A stretch of DNA of 64,000 nucleotides from Pedobacter zeae (GCF_014196715.1 NZ_JACIEF010000003.1:1-64000), one strand, 5' to 3'. Shown: positions 1 to 8,523, counted from the stretch's first letter. Program-made: numbers and translations. The notes: a model not told the origin generated them from the letters alone.

Positions 1-48
1 TTCAATATAATGGTTTTACCCAAAACCCCTTCCTTCCGAAGCGGGTTG

Positions 49-79
49 CAAAGGTAGAAAAAATTATAAACCCTGCAAA
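49..79 (-). promoter_or_regulatory. Bacteroidota-type promoter for a gene left of the window
   Basis: On the minus strand an exact -7 element, TACCTTTG (49-56), is preceded by TTTG (76-79) with a 19-nt spacer. This matches the Bacteroidota TTTG/TAnnTTTG promoter. It points left, so the first leftward gene lies outside the window. Confidence 0.6.
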
Positions 80-179
80 GCAAATTCAGCAAATAATGCG
101 CAAAATCCCGTAAACCTATGGTTTACAGCAGAAAATAATATTGCCTGATGTAAAACAATTGAGGCTTCAGGCTGTTTTA

Positions 180-188
180 CCCCCCCCC
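180..188. repeat. Nine-C homopolymer
   Basis: A run of nine C residues lies in the leading intergenic region, about 250 bases upstream of the first lipid A deacylase gene. Such runs are prone to slippage. No promoter element is aligned with it, so a switching role is only a possibility. Confidence 0.5.
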
Positions 189-196
189 TTTCAAAT

Positions 197-221
197 CCGT
201 CAGGTTTCGAAAGCCTGATGG
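197..221. repeat. Short intergenic hairpin (CCGTCAGG/CCTGATGG)
   Basis: An 8-bp stem with one G-T pair encloses the loop TTTCGAAAG. It resembles REP-like hairpins scattered in Bacteroidota intergenic DNA. Apart from this, the nine-C run and the edge promoter, the 437 bases before the first gene show nothing recognisable. Confidence 0.5.
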
Positions 222-437
222 GTTTTCCTCATGCCAGCCCACCTAGCCCCCGTCGGTACTGGCAGGCAATTGTAATGAAAAGCGGGAAAATCAATTAGAT
301 CCTGGCGCTAAAACTGCTTTACTGAAAAATAATATAAGTAAAATACACTAAAGGAATAAACAAATCCTAACCACGCATAATGGTATCGAGATTTCGAACA
401 ATAATTAATACTTTTATGGCTTTAAAATGCCCTATAA

Positions 438-1403
438 ATGAAATTGATGCTCAGATTATACGCTATACTATTATTTATTGGCATAGCTGAAATTAGTTAT
501 GCCCAAAGTTTTAAAAATGAACTTGTGATTATCTCTGAAAACGATGCCTATATCGACATTACCAGCGACCGCTATTATACGAATGGGGCTTTTATTAAAT
601 TCAGGCATGCATTAAATGGAGAAAACCTGAAAGCCGGAAGAAGCAAAGAGATTATCGGCTTTGAGCTTGGCCAAAAAATATACAATCCTTATTATAGCTT
701 TGTACCTAATCCGGCTTTACACGACAGACCTTTTACAGCATATCTGTATGGAGAAGCAAACTACAGCCGGTTTTATGAAAACAAACAGCTGTTAAAGGTT
801 TCAGCCCAGCTGGGGGTTACCGGAAAAGATGCTCTTGGAGAAAAATTTCAGAAGGCTTTTCATAAGCTGGTTGGCCAAAACCAGATTGAAGGATGGGAAT
901 ATGGCTTAAACAGCGAGCCAACGCTGAACCTTGGTGCTGAATACAACAAACTTTTAGTAAGCACCAACAATAAGGTGTTCGATGTTACAGGAACAGCTTC
1001 GGCCGCACTCGGCAATGTGATTACAAAAGCTAATCTGGGTGCCCTGTTCCGTTTGGGAAGATTTAACGATATGGAAGGCTCAGCGGCCTTTAACAGTTTG
1101 GTAAGTAATAACAATACCTATAAAGTTCTGCGTAAATACGAACTTTTTCTTTCAGTTAGTCCGCAATTACATGCTGTTGCATTTGATTCGAGCTTGCAGG
1201 GCGGTTTATTTAGAAGCGATAAAGGGCCGATCACTTTTAAACCGAAACCATTTGTTTTTACCACACAGGTAGGTTTAACCTTTGCCATTGCCCGCTGGAC
1301 AGCCAATTACACTGCCACCTTTACTTCAAATGAAGTTAAAAACAGTGCAACAGGATACCGATATGCCTACTACAGCCTCGCTTACCGTTTTAGTAAAAGT
1401 TAA
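438..1403 (+). CDS. LpxR-family lipid A deacylase (DUF2219), outer membrane
   Basis: 321 aa with a signal peptide (cleavage near residue 23, SYAQ/S). The LpxR/DUF2219 hallmarks are present: an END triplet around residues 34-36, DRYYTNG at 44-50, and a C-terminal half of alternating strands typical of a 12-strand barrel. His142 in a FHKLVG segment followed by GWEYGLNSEP fits the LpxR catalytic histidine region. LpxR removes the 3'-linked acyloxyacyl chain from lipid A in the outer membrane. Members of this family in Bacteroidota are uncharacterised, so the substrate is inferred. One base separates its stop from the next gene, a PagL-like deacylase, which suggests co-translation. The start at 438 gives a complete signal peptide; another ATG lies 9 bases downstream. 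Confidence 0.8.
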   Translation: MKLMLRLYAILLFIGIAEISYAQSFKNELVIISENDAYIDITSDRYYTNGAFIKFRHALNGENLKAGRSKEIIGFELGQKIYNPYYSFVPNPALHDRPFTAYLYGEANYSRFYENKQLLKVSAQLGVTGKDALGEKFQKAFHKLVGQNQIEGWEYGLNSEPTLNLGAEYNKLLVSTNNKVFDVTGTASAALGNVITKANLGALFRLGRFNDMEGSAAFNSLVSNNNTYKVLRKYELFLSVSPQLHAVAFDSSLQGGLFRSDKGPITFKPKPFVFTTQVGLTFAIARWTANYTATFTSNEVKNSATGYRYAYYSLAYRFSKS

Positions 1404-1404
1404 T

Positions 1405-2514
1405 ATGAAAAAACAGTTACTCTCTTTCGCCTTAATTTTTACAGGCTTGTCTTTTACCAAAGCGCAAATTGTGCCGGAAAATCATTCGATTATTTTTAAA
1501 CCGGTATTCGGCACACACATCAATAACGATCAGGGACACTTGTTCCAGGATCAGATTACAGGATTTGATGCGGCCTATTTTAAAGATATTAGCCAGAATA
1601 GCGATAAATGGATTGGTTTTAGCGGTGCAAAATCATACGGAATCGGCTTTGTTTTCAGAGACCTGAGTAAACTGAAGGGCACTAAAGATACTTCTGCCCA
1701 TGCCTTTGGCCAGATTTATAGCGCCGTATTACAACTAGATTTCCAGCTCTTTAAAATTGGAAAGGCCAAGTTTAACTTTACACCGGGTGTGGGTTTAGGT
1801 TACACCAATAAATACTACTTCAATAATACCAAAAACCGTTTTCTGGGCAGCCCGATTAATGAAACAATAAAGGCCGACCTGGGTATGGAGCTGCCATTAA
1901 GCAAGTATACGGATTTAATGGCCGGTTTTGGCTTCCTGCACGTATCAAACGGTGGTGCAACGGTACCTAATGGTGGCTTAAATACCGGAAATGTATATAT
2001 CGGGCTAAAACTTGGCAATCCAAAAGAACTTACTGCCGAAAGAAAAAGTACATATACTACTTTGCAACGCAACTCCATTGAGCTTAGCGCAGGTTTGGGC
2101 GCCAGGGGTGTATTTGGCGATAACACCAAAAGTCTTTATAAAAGTGGGCTGTACGCAGGATATAATTTTTACTTAAACGATATCATGTCGTTAAAAGCGG
2201 GAGCCGATGCCGTTTACTATTACAGCGTTTTTGATCCTGATCGCTTTGGCGAAACCTATCAGAACTACGGCACTTCTTATGACAGATGGCGTACAGGAAT
2301 AAGCGTTGGCGCCGACATAAATTTATGGCGCGTTACCGTAGCTGCACAAATCGGAAAATATATCCATTACAACAGGCTGATGGAGAAAGCATCCTGGTAC
2401 TGGACATTTGGTCCAACCTTTAACGTTACCCCTCACCTGGGTTTACAGGCAAAAACCTATATGCATTTTGCCCAGGCCGATTATGTGAACTGGGGTATAG
2501 TATACAGGTTCTAA
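1405..2514 (+). CDS. PagL-like acyloxyacyl hydrolase (lipid A 3-O-deacylase family)
   Basis: 369 aa from the ATG at 1405; a longer TTG-started reading frame overlaps the upstream gene and is unlikely. Signal peptide MKKQLLSFALIFTGLSFTKA. The PagL active-site pattern His-x-Ser-Asn is at residues 179-182 (FLHVSNGG) within beta-barrel strands. PagL removes the 3-O-linked acyl chain of lipid A. Residues from about 210 onward add a second barrel-like half (SAGLGARG, YAGYNFYL), so the protein is about twice the length of Pseudomonas/Salmonella PagL, as is usual for Bacteroidota acyloxyacyl hydrolases. The gene follows the LpxR-like gene by one base and overlaps the convergent CoA-binding gene by 4 bases. 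Confidence 0.78.
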   Translation: MKKQLLSFALIFTGLSFTKAQIVPENHSIIFKPVFGTHINNDQGHLFQDQITGFDAAYFKDISQNSDKWIGFSGAKSYGIGFVFRDLSKLKGTKDTSAHAFGQIYSAVLQLDFQLFKIGKAKFNFTPGVGLGYTNKYYFNNTKNRFLGSPINETIKADLGMELPLSKYTDLMAGFGFLHVSNGGATVPNGGLNTGNVYIGLKLGNPKELTAERKSTYTTLQRNSIELSAGLGARGVFGDNTKSLYKSGLYAGYNFYLNDIMSLKAGADAVYYYSVFDPDRFGETYQNYGTSYDRWRTGISVGADINLWRVTVAAQIGKYIHYNRLMEKASWYWTFGPTFNVTPHLGLQAKTYMHFAQADYVNWGIVYRF

Positions 2515-2870
2515 TACTGGCCGGTACTCAGTAGCACCAAGGTACAGGCCTCAATGGGCTCTATATTATGCTGATCCAATAATTTCTCTAACTCATAATT
2601 TTCAGTTCCGGGATTGAAAATTACCCTTTTGGGTTTGGTTGCTAAAATATAATCGTGATATTGCGACTGCAAAGCAGGGCCTATATACAGGGTGATGGTA
2701 TCGATATCATGATGGATTTCTCCCGGCTTTTCAATTTCAACACCTGCAACTTCTCCTTTTTTTATTCCAACGTTAACGATATCGTGATTAAAACGCTTAA
2801 GCATGTTGGCCGCCTTATAAGCATATCTTGATGGATCTGGCGATGCGCCAATAATTAATGTCTTTTTCAT
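2511..2870 (-). CDS. CoA-binding domain protein (YccU-like)
   Basis: 119 aa, essentially one Rossmann-type CoA-binding domain. It starts KKTLIIGASPDPSRYAYKA, the nucleotide/CoA-binding loop of the CoA_binding_2 family, and ends near PGTENYE and EACTLVLLSTGQY. Family members are small cytosolic proteins of unknown physiological role. Its 3' end overlaps the PagL-like gene by 4 bases on the opposite strand. It may share a transcript with the DinB gene upstream (36-base gap). Confidence 0.75.
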   Translation of the reverse strand: MKKTLIIGASPDPSRYAYKAANMLKRFNHDIVNVGIKKGEVAGVEIEKPGEIHHDIDTITLYIGPALQSQYHDYILATKPKRVIFNPGTENYELEKLLDQHNIEPIEACTLVLLSTGQY

Positions 2871-2906
2871 TTTAAATTGATTATACAGATGGAGAGATTA
2901 CACAGA

Positions 2907-3374
2907 TTAATATTTTGACAATAATGCAATCTGTCCGGAGTGATAGGCATGGTGCTGTGCCAAACCACTCACCAGTTCAATATTAGTTACCCCTGTACCT
3001 AAAGCAGGATTACGCTCGCTCTTTACCTCATCATCCCACTGGTTATCTTTCAGGCTTTCGCAATGGCGGATCAGTTCTTCGTTCGCAATCTTAAAATCGA
3101 AGATAATACGCTCCCAGGCCTGTGGTGTCCTGGCATCAGGTTCAGGCCAATCTCCCCGCTCCGGTTCAGCAGCTGGCTTACCAGTTAGTCTGGAAGTTAC
3201 TTCCTCTGTCCAGGCAGTTAAATGCAAGGCTATTTCGGCTATAGAGTGTGCTCCCGGTATAAAATGGCTAAATGCACTTTCAGGATTTACATTATTTAAT
3301 GTTTGCATTACGTGATTGCCATGCCAGGCATCACCATTAAAGGCCTTTTTTATTTCGTTCGTGATATTAAACAT
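2907..3374 (-). CDS. DinB family protein
   Basis: 155 aa four-helix-bundle protein of the DinB/YfiT type. The metal-binding histidine pattern is visible: HGNHV near residue 20, IALHLTAW near residue 67 and GLAQHHAYHSGQ near the C-terminus. DinB-like proteins bind a divalent metal; some act as thiol (bacillithiol, mycothiol) S-transferases, but the function here cannot be assigned. A second DinB member lies at 35058-35504. It sits between the FAD oxidoreductase and the CoA-binding gene, all on the minus strand. Confidence 0.75.
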   Translation of the reverse strand: MFNITNEIKKAFNGDAWHGNHVMQTLNNVNPESAFSHFIPGAHSIAEIALHLTAWTEEVTSRLTGKPAAEPERGDWPEPDARTPQAWERIIFDFKIANEELIRHCESLKDNQWDDEVKSERNPALGTGVTNIELVSGLAQHHAYHSGQIALLSKY

Positions 3375-3407
3375 ATCAAAACAACAATTGGTCTAATATA
3401 AAGTTTG

Positions 3408-4949
3408 TTAAGATGCATTCATTATTGCATTTGCACAGTTGATTCCATCAATAGCTGCCGATACAATTCCACCCGCATAACCTGCCCCTTCGGCACATGG
3501 ATATAAACCTTTCACCTGGGGATGCTGGTATGTTTCTTTATCCCTCGGAATCCTAACCGGGGAAGAAGTTCTGCTCTCAACACCTACTAAAATAGCCTCG
3601 TTGGTATAATAACCCTTAATTTTTTTTCCAAACAAAGGTAATGCTGCACGCAAACTACCGGATACAAATTCAGGCAGGATGTTATCGAGCATCGAACTCT
3701 TGGTACCGGGCAGATAAGAATTTTTGGGCAGATCGAGCGACAATTTGTTGTTCACAAAATCGATCATACGCTGTGCAGGAGCAACCAGATTTCCTCCGCC
3801 GGCTTCAAAAGCAGCTTTTTCGATTTCAGACTGAAAATTCAGCATCCTTAATGGATCGTAACCCTGAACATCATTTAAAGTTACCTGAACAACGGTGCCC
3901 GAATTGGCGTAGGGATTGTTTCGCTTAGAGGGCGACCAGCCGTTAACTACGATTTCTTTTTCGCCCGTAGAACAAGGTGCTATAATTCCACCCGGGCACA
4001 TGCAGAAAGAAAATACGCCCCTTGCTCCAACCTGCTCAACCAAACTGTAATAAGCCGGCGGCAAAAATTCTGAACGGATATCGCAATGATACTGTGCCGT
4101 GTCGATAATTTCCTGCGGATGTTCAATCCTGACACCTAAAGCAAAAGGTTTTGCTTCAACCAGGATATTTTTACTGTTCAACAATTCGTACACATCCCTT
4201 GCGGAATGTCCTGTTGCCAGGATAATATCATCAGCCAGCAGTTTTTCTTCAAAATTAATCTCAATGCCCTTTACCTTGCCAAATTCGATTAAAATGTCGG
4301 TCATCCTGCTATCAAACATCACCTCACCACCCGCATTCAAAATTGTATCTTTTATGGCCGTGATGATGTGGGGAAGTTTATTGGTACCAATGTGCGGGCG
4401 GGCATCAATGGCAATATCGGGTTCTGCGCCATGGTTCACAAAAACCTGCAACACTTTATTGATGTCGCCACGTTTGTTGGAACGGGTATAAAGTTTACCA
4501 TCAGAATAGGTACCTGCACCACCTTCGCCATAACAATAGTTGGATTCGGTATTGACCAAACCTTGCTTGTTTATGGCTGCAAGGTCTCTCCGGCGTTGTT
4601 TAACGTCTTTGCCCCGTTCGATGATAATGGGTTTTAGTCCATTTTCAATGCATTGTAAAGCGGCAAACAAACCTGCCGGACCAGCGCCGATAATAAGTAC
4701 CGGTTTAGCTCTGCTTACATTGGGATAGTTGATGGTATAAACTTCTGGAACGGCTTCTTCATCCACAAAAACCTTTACCTGCAAACGGAAAATCACCTTT
4801 CTGGAACGGGCATCGATCGATCTTTTCAGTATTTTGTAGCCCTTTATCCTTCTTTCTGAAAGTTTTAATCCCTCGGCAAGTTTCTGTTTAATAACTTCAG
4901 TCTGCTCAACCTGTTCCGGGAGCAAAGTAATTTCGATGTCTTTTTGCAT
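3408..4949 (-). CDS. NAD(P)/FAD-dependent oxidoreductase (COG2509-type)
   Basis: 513 aa. An N-terminal region of about 80 residues precedes the FAD dinucleotide-binding motif IGAGPAGLFAA (about residue 86). A CYGEGGAGTYSDGKLYTR segment and the C-terminal GLYPCAEGAGYAGG flavin-contact motif are typical of the uncharacterised 'FAD-dependent protein' family COG2509. The reaction is unknown. An exact -7 promoter element lies about 30 bases upstream (4979-4986), so the gene appears to lead a minus-strand unit with the DinB and CoA-binding genes. Confidence 0.75.
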   Translation of the reverse strand: MQKDIEITLLPEQVEQTEVIKQKLAEGLKLSERRIKGYKILKRSIDARSRKVIFRLQVKVFVDEEAVPEVYTINYPNVSRAKPVLIIGAGPAGLFAALQCIENGLKPIIIERGKDVKQRRRDLAAINKQGLVNTESNYCYGEGGAGTYSDGKLYTRSNKRGDINKVLQVFVNHGAEPDIAIDARPHIGTNKLPHIITAIKDTILNAGGEVMFDSRMTDILIEFGKVKGIEINFEEKLLADDIILATGHSARDVYELLNSKNILVEAKPFALGVRIEHPQEIIDTAQYHCDIRSEFLPPAYYSLVEQVGARGVFSFCMCPGGIIAPCSTGEKEIVVNGWSPSKRNNPYANSGTVVQVTLNDVQGYDPLRMLNFQSEIEKAAFEAGGGNLVAPAQRMIDFVNNKLSLDLPKNSYLPGTKSSMLDNILPEFVSGSLRAALPLFGKKIKGYYTNEAILVGVESRTSSPVRIPRDKETYQHPQVKGLYPCAEGAGYAGGIVSAAIDGINCANAIMNAS

Positions 4950-4978
4950 ATCTGGTCAGGTTTTTATCCCGAACGGTA

Positions 4979-4986
4979 CAAAGATA
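4979..4986 (-). promoter_or_regulatory. -7 element TATCTTTG upstream of the FAD oxidoreductase
   Basis: Exact TAnnTTTG on the minus strand, 30-37 bases upstream of the start codon at 4949. No well-spaced -33 TTTG was found. Confidence 0.5.
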
Positions 4987-5107
4987 GGCAACTAACAAGA
5001 ATAATTAATACAATTTAGTGCTATTGAGGTTCGAATAGATATTATGGCATCCAGAAAGCATTGGTTGGTTTGGAAAGCAATTGCAATATTCCTTAGGCAG
5101 CTTTCTT

Positions 5108-5139
5108 CCCGCTCTACCTCCGGCCCCGATCGGAGCGGG
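5108..5139. repeat. GC-rich intergenic hairpin
   Basis: CCCGCTC (5108-5114) pairs with GAGCGGG (5133-5139). The loop holds the palindrome CCGATCGG. The block is far richer in GC than the surrounding AT-rich DNA and looks like a REP-like element. Apart from this and the promoter at 4979, the 428 bases between 4950 and 5377 contain no convincing gene; both overlapping short reading frames here cross the hairpin. Confidence 0.5.
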
Positions 5140-5377
5140 ACAAACATTAAAAAAGCGAAAAACCCTGCACACCAAACAAACGAAATAGACGAGAGATACA
5201 CAGGTTTATTATCCAATTACTCAATCAAAATATCTTGATTTACTTTATCAAAATTAATGAGTAGCTTGTCAACCTGTCAGATAAATACCGAAACTGTAAC
5301 AAAGGCATACAATTTGATATCTAATTCGTAAATTGAATTATAATTCAGTTTGATTATAAAAGACAAAAACCATAAAA

Positions 5378-5959
5378 ATGAAAAGATTAATATTTGGAAT
5401 TTTAGCTGCAGTAATTGCAGTAAGCACTTTAAGTTCGTGCGGTTATAACAGCATGGTTAAACTTGATGAGAACGTGAAGTCGAAATGGGGAACCGTACAG
5501 ACCCAGTACCAGAGAAGAGCTGATTTAATTCCGAACCTGGTAGCAACCGTAAAAGGAGCGGCTAAATTTGAACAGGGCACACTAACCGCAGTAACCGAAG
5601 CACGCGCTAAAGCTACGCAGATGACGGTTAGCACGGATGATTTATCACCTGAAAACATTAAAAAATTCCAGGCTGCACAGGGCGAATTAAGCCAGGCATT
5701 AGGTAAATTATTATCCATTACCGAAAATTACCCTGAATTGAGGGCAACACAGCAGTTTAGCGATCTATCTGCACAATTAGAAAGTACCGAAAACAGGATT
5801 ACGGTTGCCCGTAAAGATTTTAATGATGCAGTGCAGGAGTACAATGGTAAAATCAGGTCGTTTCCTACCAATTTAACAGCCGGAATGTTCGGTTTTAAAC
5901 CTAAAGGATATTTTGAGGCCGATGCTGCTGCAAAAAATGCACCTAAAGTAGAGTTTTAA
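5378..5959 (+). CDS. lemA: LemA family lipoprotein
   Basis: 193 aa. A lipoprotein signal ends at the lipobox LSSC (about residue 21), followed by a LemA domain with the YNSMVKLDENVKSKW and QYQRRADLIPNLVATVKG segments and two long helices. LemA proteins are membrane-anchored helical bundles of unclear role. They are commonly encoded beside TPM-domain proteins, as here (two TPM genes follow). A hairpin at 5979-6023 follows the stop and may partly terminate the transcript before the TPM genes. Confidence 0.88.
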   Translation: MKRLIFGILAAVIAVSTLSSCGYNSMVKLDENVKSKWGTVQTQYQRRADLIPNLVATVKGAAKFEQGTLTAVTEARAKATQMTVSTDDLSPENIKKFQAAQGELSQALGKLLSITENYPELRATQQFSDLSAQLESTENRITVARKDFNDAVQEYNGKIRSFPTNLTAGMFGFKPKGYFEADAAAKNAPKVEF

Positions 5960-5978
5960 AAATCTAACGATAACATGG

Positions 5979-6023
5979 AAGGGTAATGGATGTTTATAAA
6001 TTAAACGTTTGTTACCCTTTTTA
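5979..6023 (+). terminator. Hairpin with T-run after lemA (terminator or attenuator)
   Basis: AAGGGTAA (5979-5986) pairs with TTACCCTT (6012-6019), with an inner GTTTA/TAAAC stem and a T-rich tail. The next gene of the same cluster starts 20 bases later, so partial read-through would set the lemA:TPM ratio. Confidence 0.6.
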
Positions 6024-6043
6024 ATTCTTATACAAATAAACTC

Positions 6044-6487
6044 ATGCCACTATTTTCAGATATAGAACAAGAAAAAATAGCAAGCGCAATAGCTGATGCT
6101 GAGAAAGCCACCTCCGGAGAAATCAGGATTGCGATTGATAAGTTTTGCGAAGGAGATCCGTATGAAAAGGCCATTGAATATTTTAGCAAACTGGATATGG
6201 ACAAAACCGCCGGGAGAAACGGTGTACTGATTTACCTTGCACATGCCGATCATAAATTTGCCATTATCGGCGATGTAGGCATTAATAAGGTGGTGCCGGA
6301 AAACTTCTGGGAAACTACCAAAATTGCAATGACAGCTCATTTTACCAAAGGAAATTTGGCTGAAGGTATTATTGCCGGTGTTGCATTGGCAGGAGAAAAG
6401 CTGGCTTTATTCTTCCCTCCACAAAAAGGCGACATTAATGAGCTGCCGAATGATATTGTTTTTATGGATAATTTAGAAAATAAATAA
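6044..6487 (+). CDS. TPM domain protein (cytosolic/peripheral)
   Basis: 147 aa with no signal peptide. It begins LFSDIEQEKIASAIADAEKATSGEIRIAID, the start of the TPM (TLP18.3/Psb32/MOLO-1) fold. FAIIGDVGINKVVPENFW matches the central loop and strand of that fold. It lies between lemA and a second, secreted TPM protein, and only 3 bases separate its stop from that gene. LemA-TPM-TPM is a recurring Bacteroidota arrangement. Its role is not established. Confidence 0.85.
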   Translation: MPLFSDIEQEKIASAIADAEKATSGEIRIAIDKFCEGDPYEKAIEYFSKLDMDKTAGRNGVLIYLAHADHKFAIIGDVGINKVVPENFWETTKIAMTAHFTKGNLAEGIIAGVALAGEKLALFFPPQKGDINELPNDIVFMDNLENK

Positions 6488-6490
6488 GCG

Positions 6491-7258
6491 ATGAAGAAAA
6501 TATTCCTTTTATCGCTGCTCAGCCTGTTCTTCAGTCTTGCATTTGCACAAGATTTTCCGGAAAAACCCAACACTTTGGTTAATGACTATGCGAATGTATT
6601 ATCGGCCGATCAAAAACAGGCGCTTGAAAGTAAGCTCGTAACGTTTAACGACTCGTCATCAACACAGATTGCCATCGCTATATTAAAATCGGTTGGCGAT
6701 TATGATATTAATGAATATGCGGTAGAACTGGGCAGAAAATGGGGCGTTGGCCAAACTGGCAAAAACAATGGTATTATGATTGTTGTAGCTGTTGGCGACC
6801 GAAAAATTTCGATACAAACCGGTTATGGCTTAGAAGGGGCTTTACCCGATATCTATGCCAAACGCATTATAGATAATGATATTAAACCCAATTTTAGAGC
6901 CGGTAATTATTATGCCGGCCTGGATGAGGCGACAACATCGATCATAAAATATGTGCACGGTGAATATAAGAACGATAATCCAAAGGTATCTAAAAGTAAA
7001 GGAGGCTCCGGAAGCATTATCATTATCGTTATTATCATAATTGTGATCATCATTATTATGAGAAAAGGCGGTGGGGGCGACAGCCAAATAATCGGGGGCC
7101 GTGGTGCATCTAATGCTTTATTCTGGGCAATGCTTTTTGGCAGCGGTGGCGGCGGAGGCCGTGGCAGCGGCTGGGGCGGTGGTTCATCAGGAGGTGGAGG
7201 CTTCGGTGGTTTTGGTGGCGGAAGTTTTGGCGGTGGGGGTTCAAGCGGAAGCTGGTAA
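6491..7258 (+). CDS. TPM domain protein with membrane anchor and Gly-rich tail
   Basis: 255 aa. Signal peptide (FSLAFAQ), then a TPM domain (residues about 25-160, with VNDYANVLSADQKQALE and SIQTGYGLEGALPD). A single transmembrane helix made almost only of Ile and Val (about 178-190) follows. The tail is about 60 residues of Gly/Ser-rich sequence ending GGGSSGSW. This is the YgcG/Psb32 architecture: domain outside the cytoplasm, short membrane anchor, low-complexity tail. It is the third gene of the lemA cluster. Confidence 0.87.
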   Translation: MKKIFLLSLLSLFFSLAFAQDFPEKPNTLVNDYANVLSADQKQALESKLVTFNDSSSTQIAIAILKSVGDYDINEYAVELGRKWGVGQTGKNNGIMIVVAVGDRKISIQTGYGLEGALPDIYAKRIIDNDIKPNFRAGNYYAGLDEATTSIIKYVHGEYKNDNPKVSKSKGGSGSIIIIVIIIIVIIIIMRKGGGGDSQIIGGRGASNALFWAMLFGSGGGGGRGSGWGGGSSGGGGFGGFGGGSFGGGGSSGSW

Positions 7259-7271
7259 GTGTTGATTCGTA

Positions 7272-7355
7272 AACTGGTTAATTGTTTAAATCGGTTAATC
7301 GATGCAACACGTAAAACTTGTCATTGGCTCAATGGTTAAACTGGCTCTGAAAATC
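7272..7355. repeat. GGTTAATn-type degenerate repeat tract (copy 1)
   Basis: The 27 bases at 7272-7298 are identical to 39245-39271, 32 kb away, and are built of GGTTAA-type octamers. Further diverged units (CAATGGTTAAACTGG) continue to about 7355. The remaining bases up to the next gene at 7421 show nothing further. Confidence 0.7.
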
Positions 7356-7420
7356 AAAACTCTGTAGCCCAAACGAACAACATTTCAACTTCCAACAAAC
7401 AACATTTCAACTTTACATCC

Positions 7421-7810
7421 ATGTACAGGAGAGATTTAATCACAGCAGAAATACAGAAACTTGCCCAGGTTTTGGCTCGTATCATGGGACTCAAATTAGA
7501 AGGCAAGCTGGCAGAGGCCGGTCAGCTTTTTGATGAAACAGTAGAAAGTGGTTTCCAGCTGCCCAAAGAAATTCTGGAGAACGAAGATCTGGCAATTTTT
7601 GAAAACTGGTTGAATGAAAATAATCTTCTGCCGGAGAAACTCGATTCTCTAAGCGAGTTTTTGTATTATGAATTAGGATTCAGTGCAGAGAGAAACCAGC
7701 TCATTGCCCCGAAACTTAATTTGGTTTATCAATATTTGTCAGATCAGCATAAGATTGTACATTTGGTAAACCTGCACCGGCAGAAAACGATACAACAATA
7801 CCTGCGATAA
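7421..7810 (+). CDS. Conserved helical protein of unknown function
   Basis: 129 aa, all-helical, with no signal peptide or membrane segment. The opening MYRRDLITAEIQKLAQVLARIMGLK is reminiscent of the DUF6483/YxiJ-like small helical proteins that begin with a 'RD-I--QI--L---LA-I' pattern, but this is only a resemblance. The body could hold a TPR-like helix pair. It precedes the NUDIX hydrolase gene by 34 bases and is probably cotranscribed. Function unknown. Confidence 0.65.
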   Translation: MYRRDLITAEIQKLAQVLARIMGLKLEGKLAEAGQLFDETVESGFQLPKEILENEDLAIFENWLNENNLLPEKLDSLSEFLYYELGFSAERNQLIAPKLNLVYQYLSDQHKIVHLVNLHRQKTIQQYLR

Positions 7811-7844
7811 GTACATAGTACTCTAAAATAAACAACATAAATAT

Positions 7845-8393
7845 ATGATGATAGAAAAGTGGCAGAAACTTGCCTCTAAATATTTGGTTAGGGAAAAGTG
7901 GGCTACCTTAAGGGTAGATGAGGTTAAACTTCCGGATGGAATAGTAAAGGATGATTACTATGTTTTAGAATACCCGAACTGGGTAAATGCCATTGCCTTA
8001 ACAGCCGAAGGAAAAATGATCATGGTGCGCCAGTATCGCCACGCGGCGGATATTGTTTCACTCGAAGTTCCGGGTGGAGTAATAGACGGAGACGAAACGC
8101 CGGAGTTTGCGGTTAAACGCGAGCTTTTAGAAGAAACAGGTTATAGTTTTGAAACCTGCAAATTTATAGCTGAGCTTTATCCCAATCCGGCAACATCAAA
8201 TAACAGGACCTTTACTTATTTTTTAACTGGTGGTGTTAAAACCCATAATCAGCAACTGGACGAACATGAAATTTTAAACGTGGAAGAATATACGGTTGAA
8301 GAAGTTAGGCAATTGATCGGCGATAATAAAATAGCACAGGCCCTGCACGTGGCAGCTCTATGGTATGGCCTCGCCGAGATAGAAAAACTTTAA
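7845..8393 (+). CDS. NUDIX hydrolase (ADP-ribose pyrophosphatase-like)
   Basis: 182 aa. The complete NUDIX box is present: G-V-I-D-G-D-E, seven residues, then RELLEETGY (about residues 84-106), giving the GX5EX7REUXEEXGU signature. LYPNPATSNNRTFTYFL downstream resembles the substrate loop of ADP-ribose/nucleoside-diphosphate-sugar pyrophosphatases (NudF/COG0494 group). It likely cleaves ADP-ribose or a related nucleotide sugar in the cytosol; the exact substrate cannot be read. Two tandem ATGs (7845, 7848) could start it. A strong terminator follows at 8416-8446. Confidence 0.85.
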   Translation: MMIEKWQKLASKYLVREKWATLRVDEVKLPDGIVKDDYYVLEYPNWVNAIALTAEGKMIMVRQYRHAADIVSLEVPGGVIDGDETPEFAVKRELLEETGYSFETCKFIAELYPNPATSNNRTFTYFLTGGVKTHNQQLDEHEILNVEEYTVEEVRQLIGDNKIAQALHVAALWYGLAEIEKL

Positions 8394-8415
8394 TGACCAG
8401 GAAACCTGGTACAGC

Positions 8416-8446
8416 AAAAAGGCCCGATATTTTACCGGGCCTTTTT
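8416..8446. terminator. Bidirectional intrinsic terminator between NUDIX gene and dnaA
   Basis: AAAAAGGCCCG pairs with CGGGCCTTTTT (11-bp perfect stem, 9-base loop), with A and T runs on either side. It can end the plus-strand NUDIX transcript and, read from the other side, the dnaA transcript. Confidence 0.85.
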
Positions 8447-8523
8447 AATTACTTCAGCTTTTTTGAGCAGGAGCGAAAGAGATTTTAATTTACACCTTCC
8501 GGCTTTCTTTCCCGGCGTTTATG

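Noticed and set aside
1282..1404. In-frame TTG-started extension of the PagL-like gene
   Set aside because: It lies within the upstream LpxR-like gene and removes the N-terminal position of a clean signal peptide; the ATG at 1405 fits better.
5020..5045. tRNA-like GGTTCGAAT string
   Set aside because: No acceptor stem or cloverleaf could be built around it.
4992..5238. Two overlapping short frames on opposite strands
   Set aside because: They cross a GC-rich hairpin, lack any motif, and appear to be products of repeat-like DNA.
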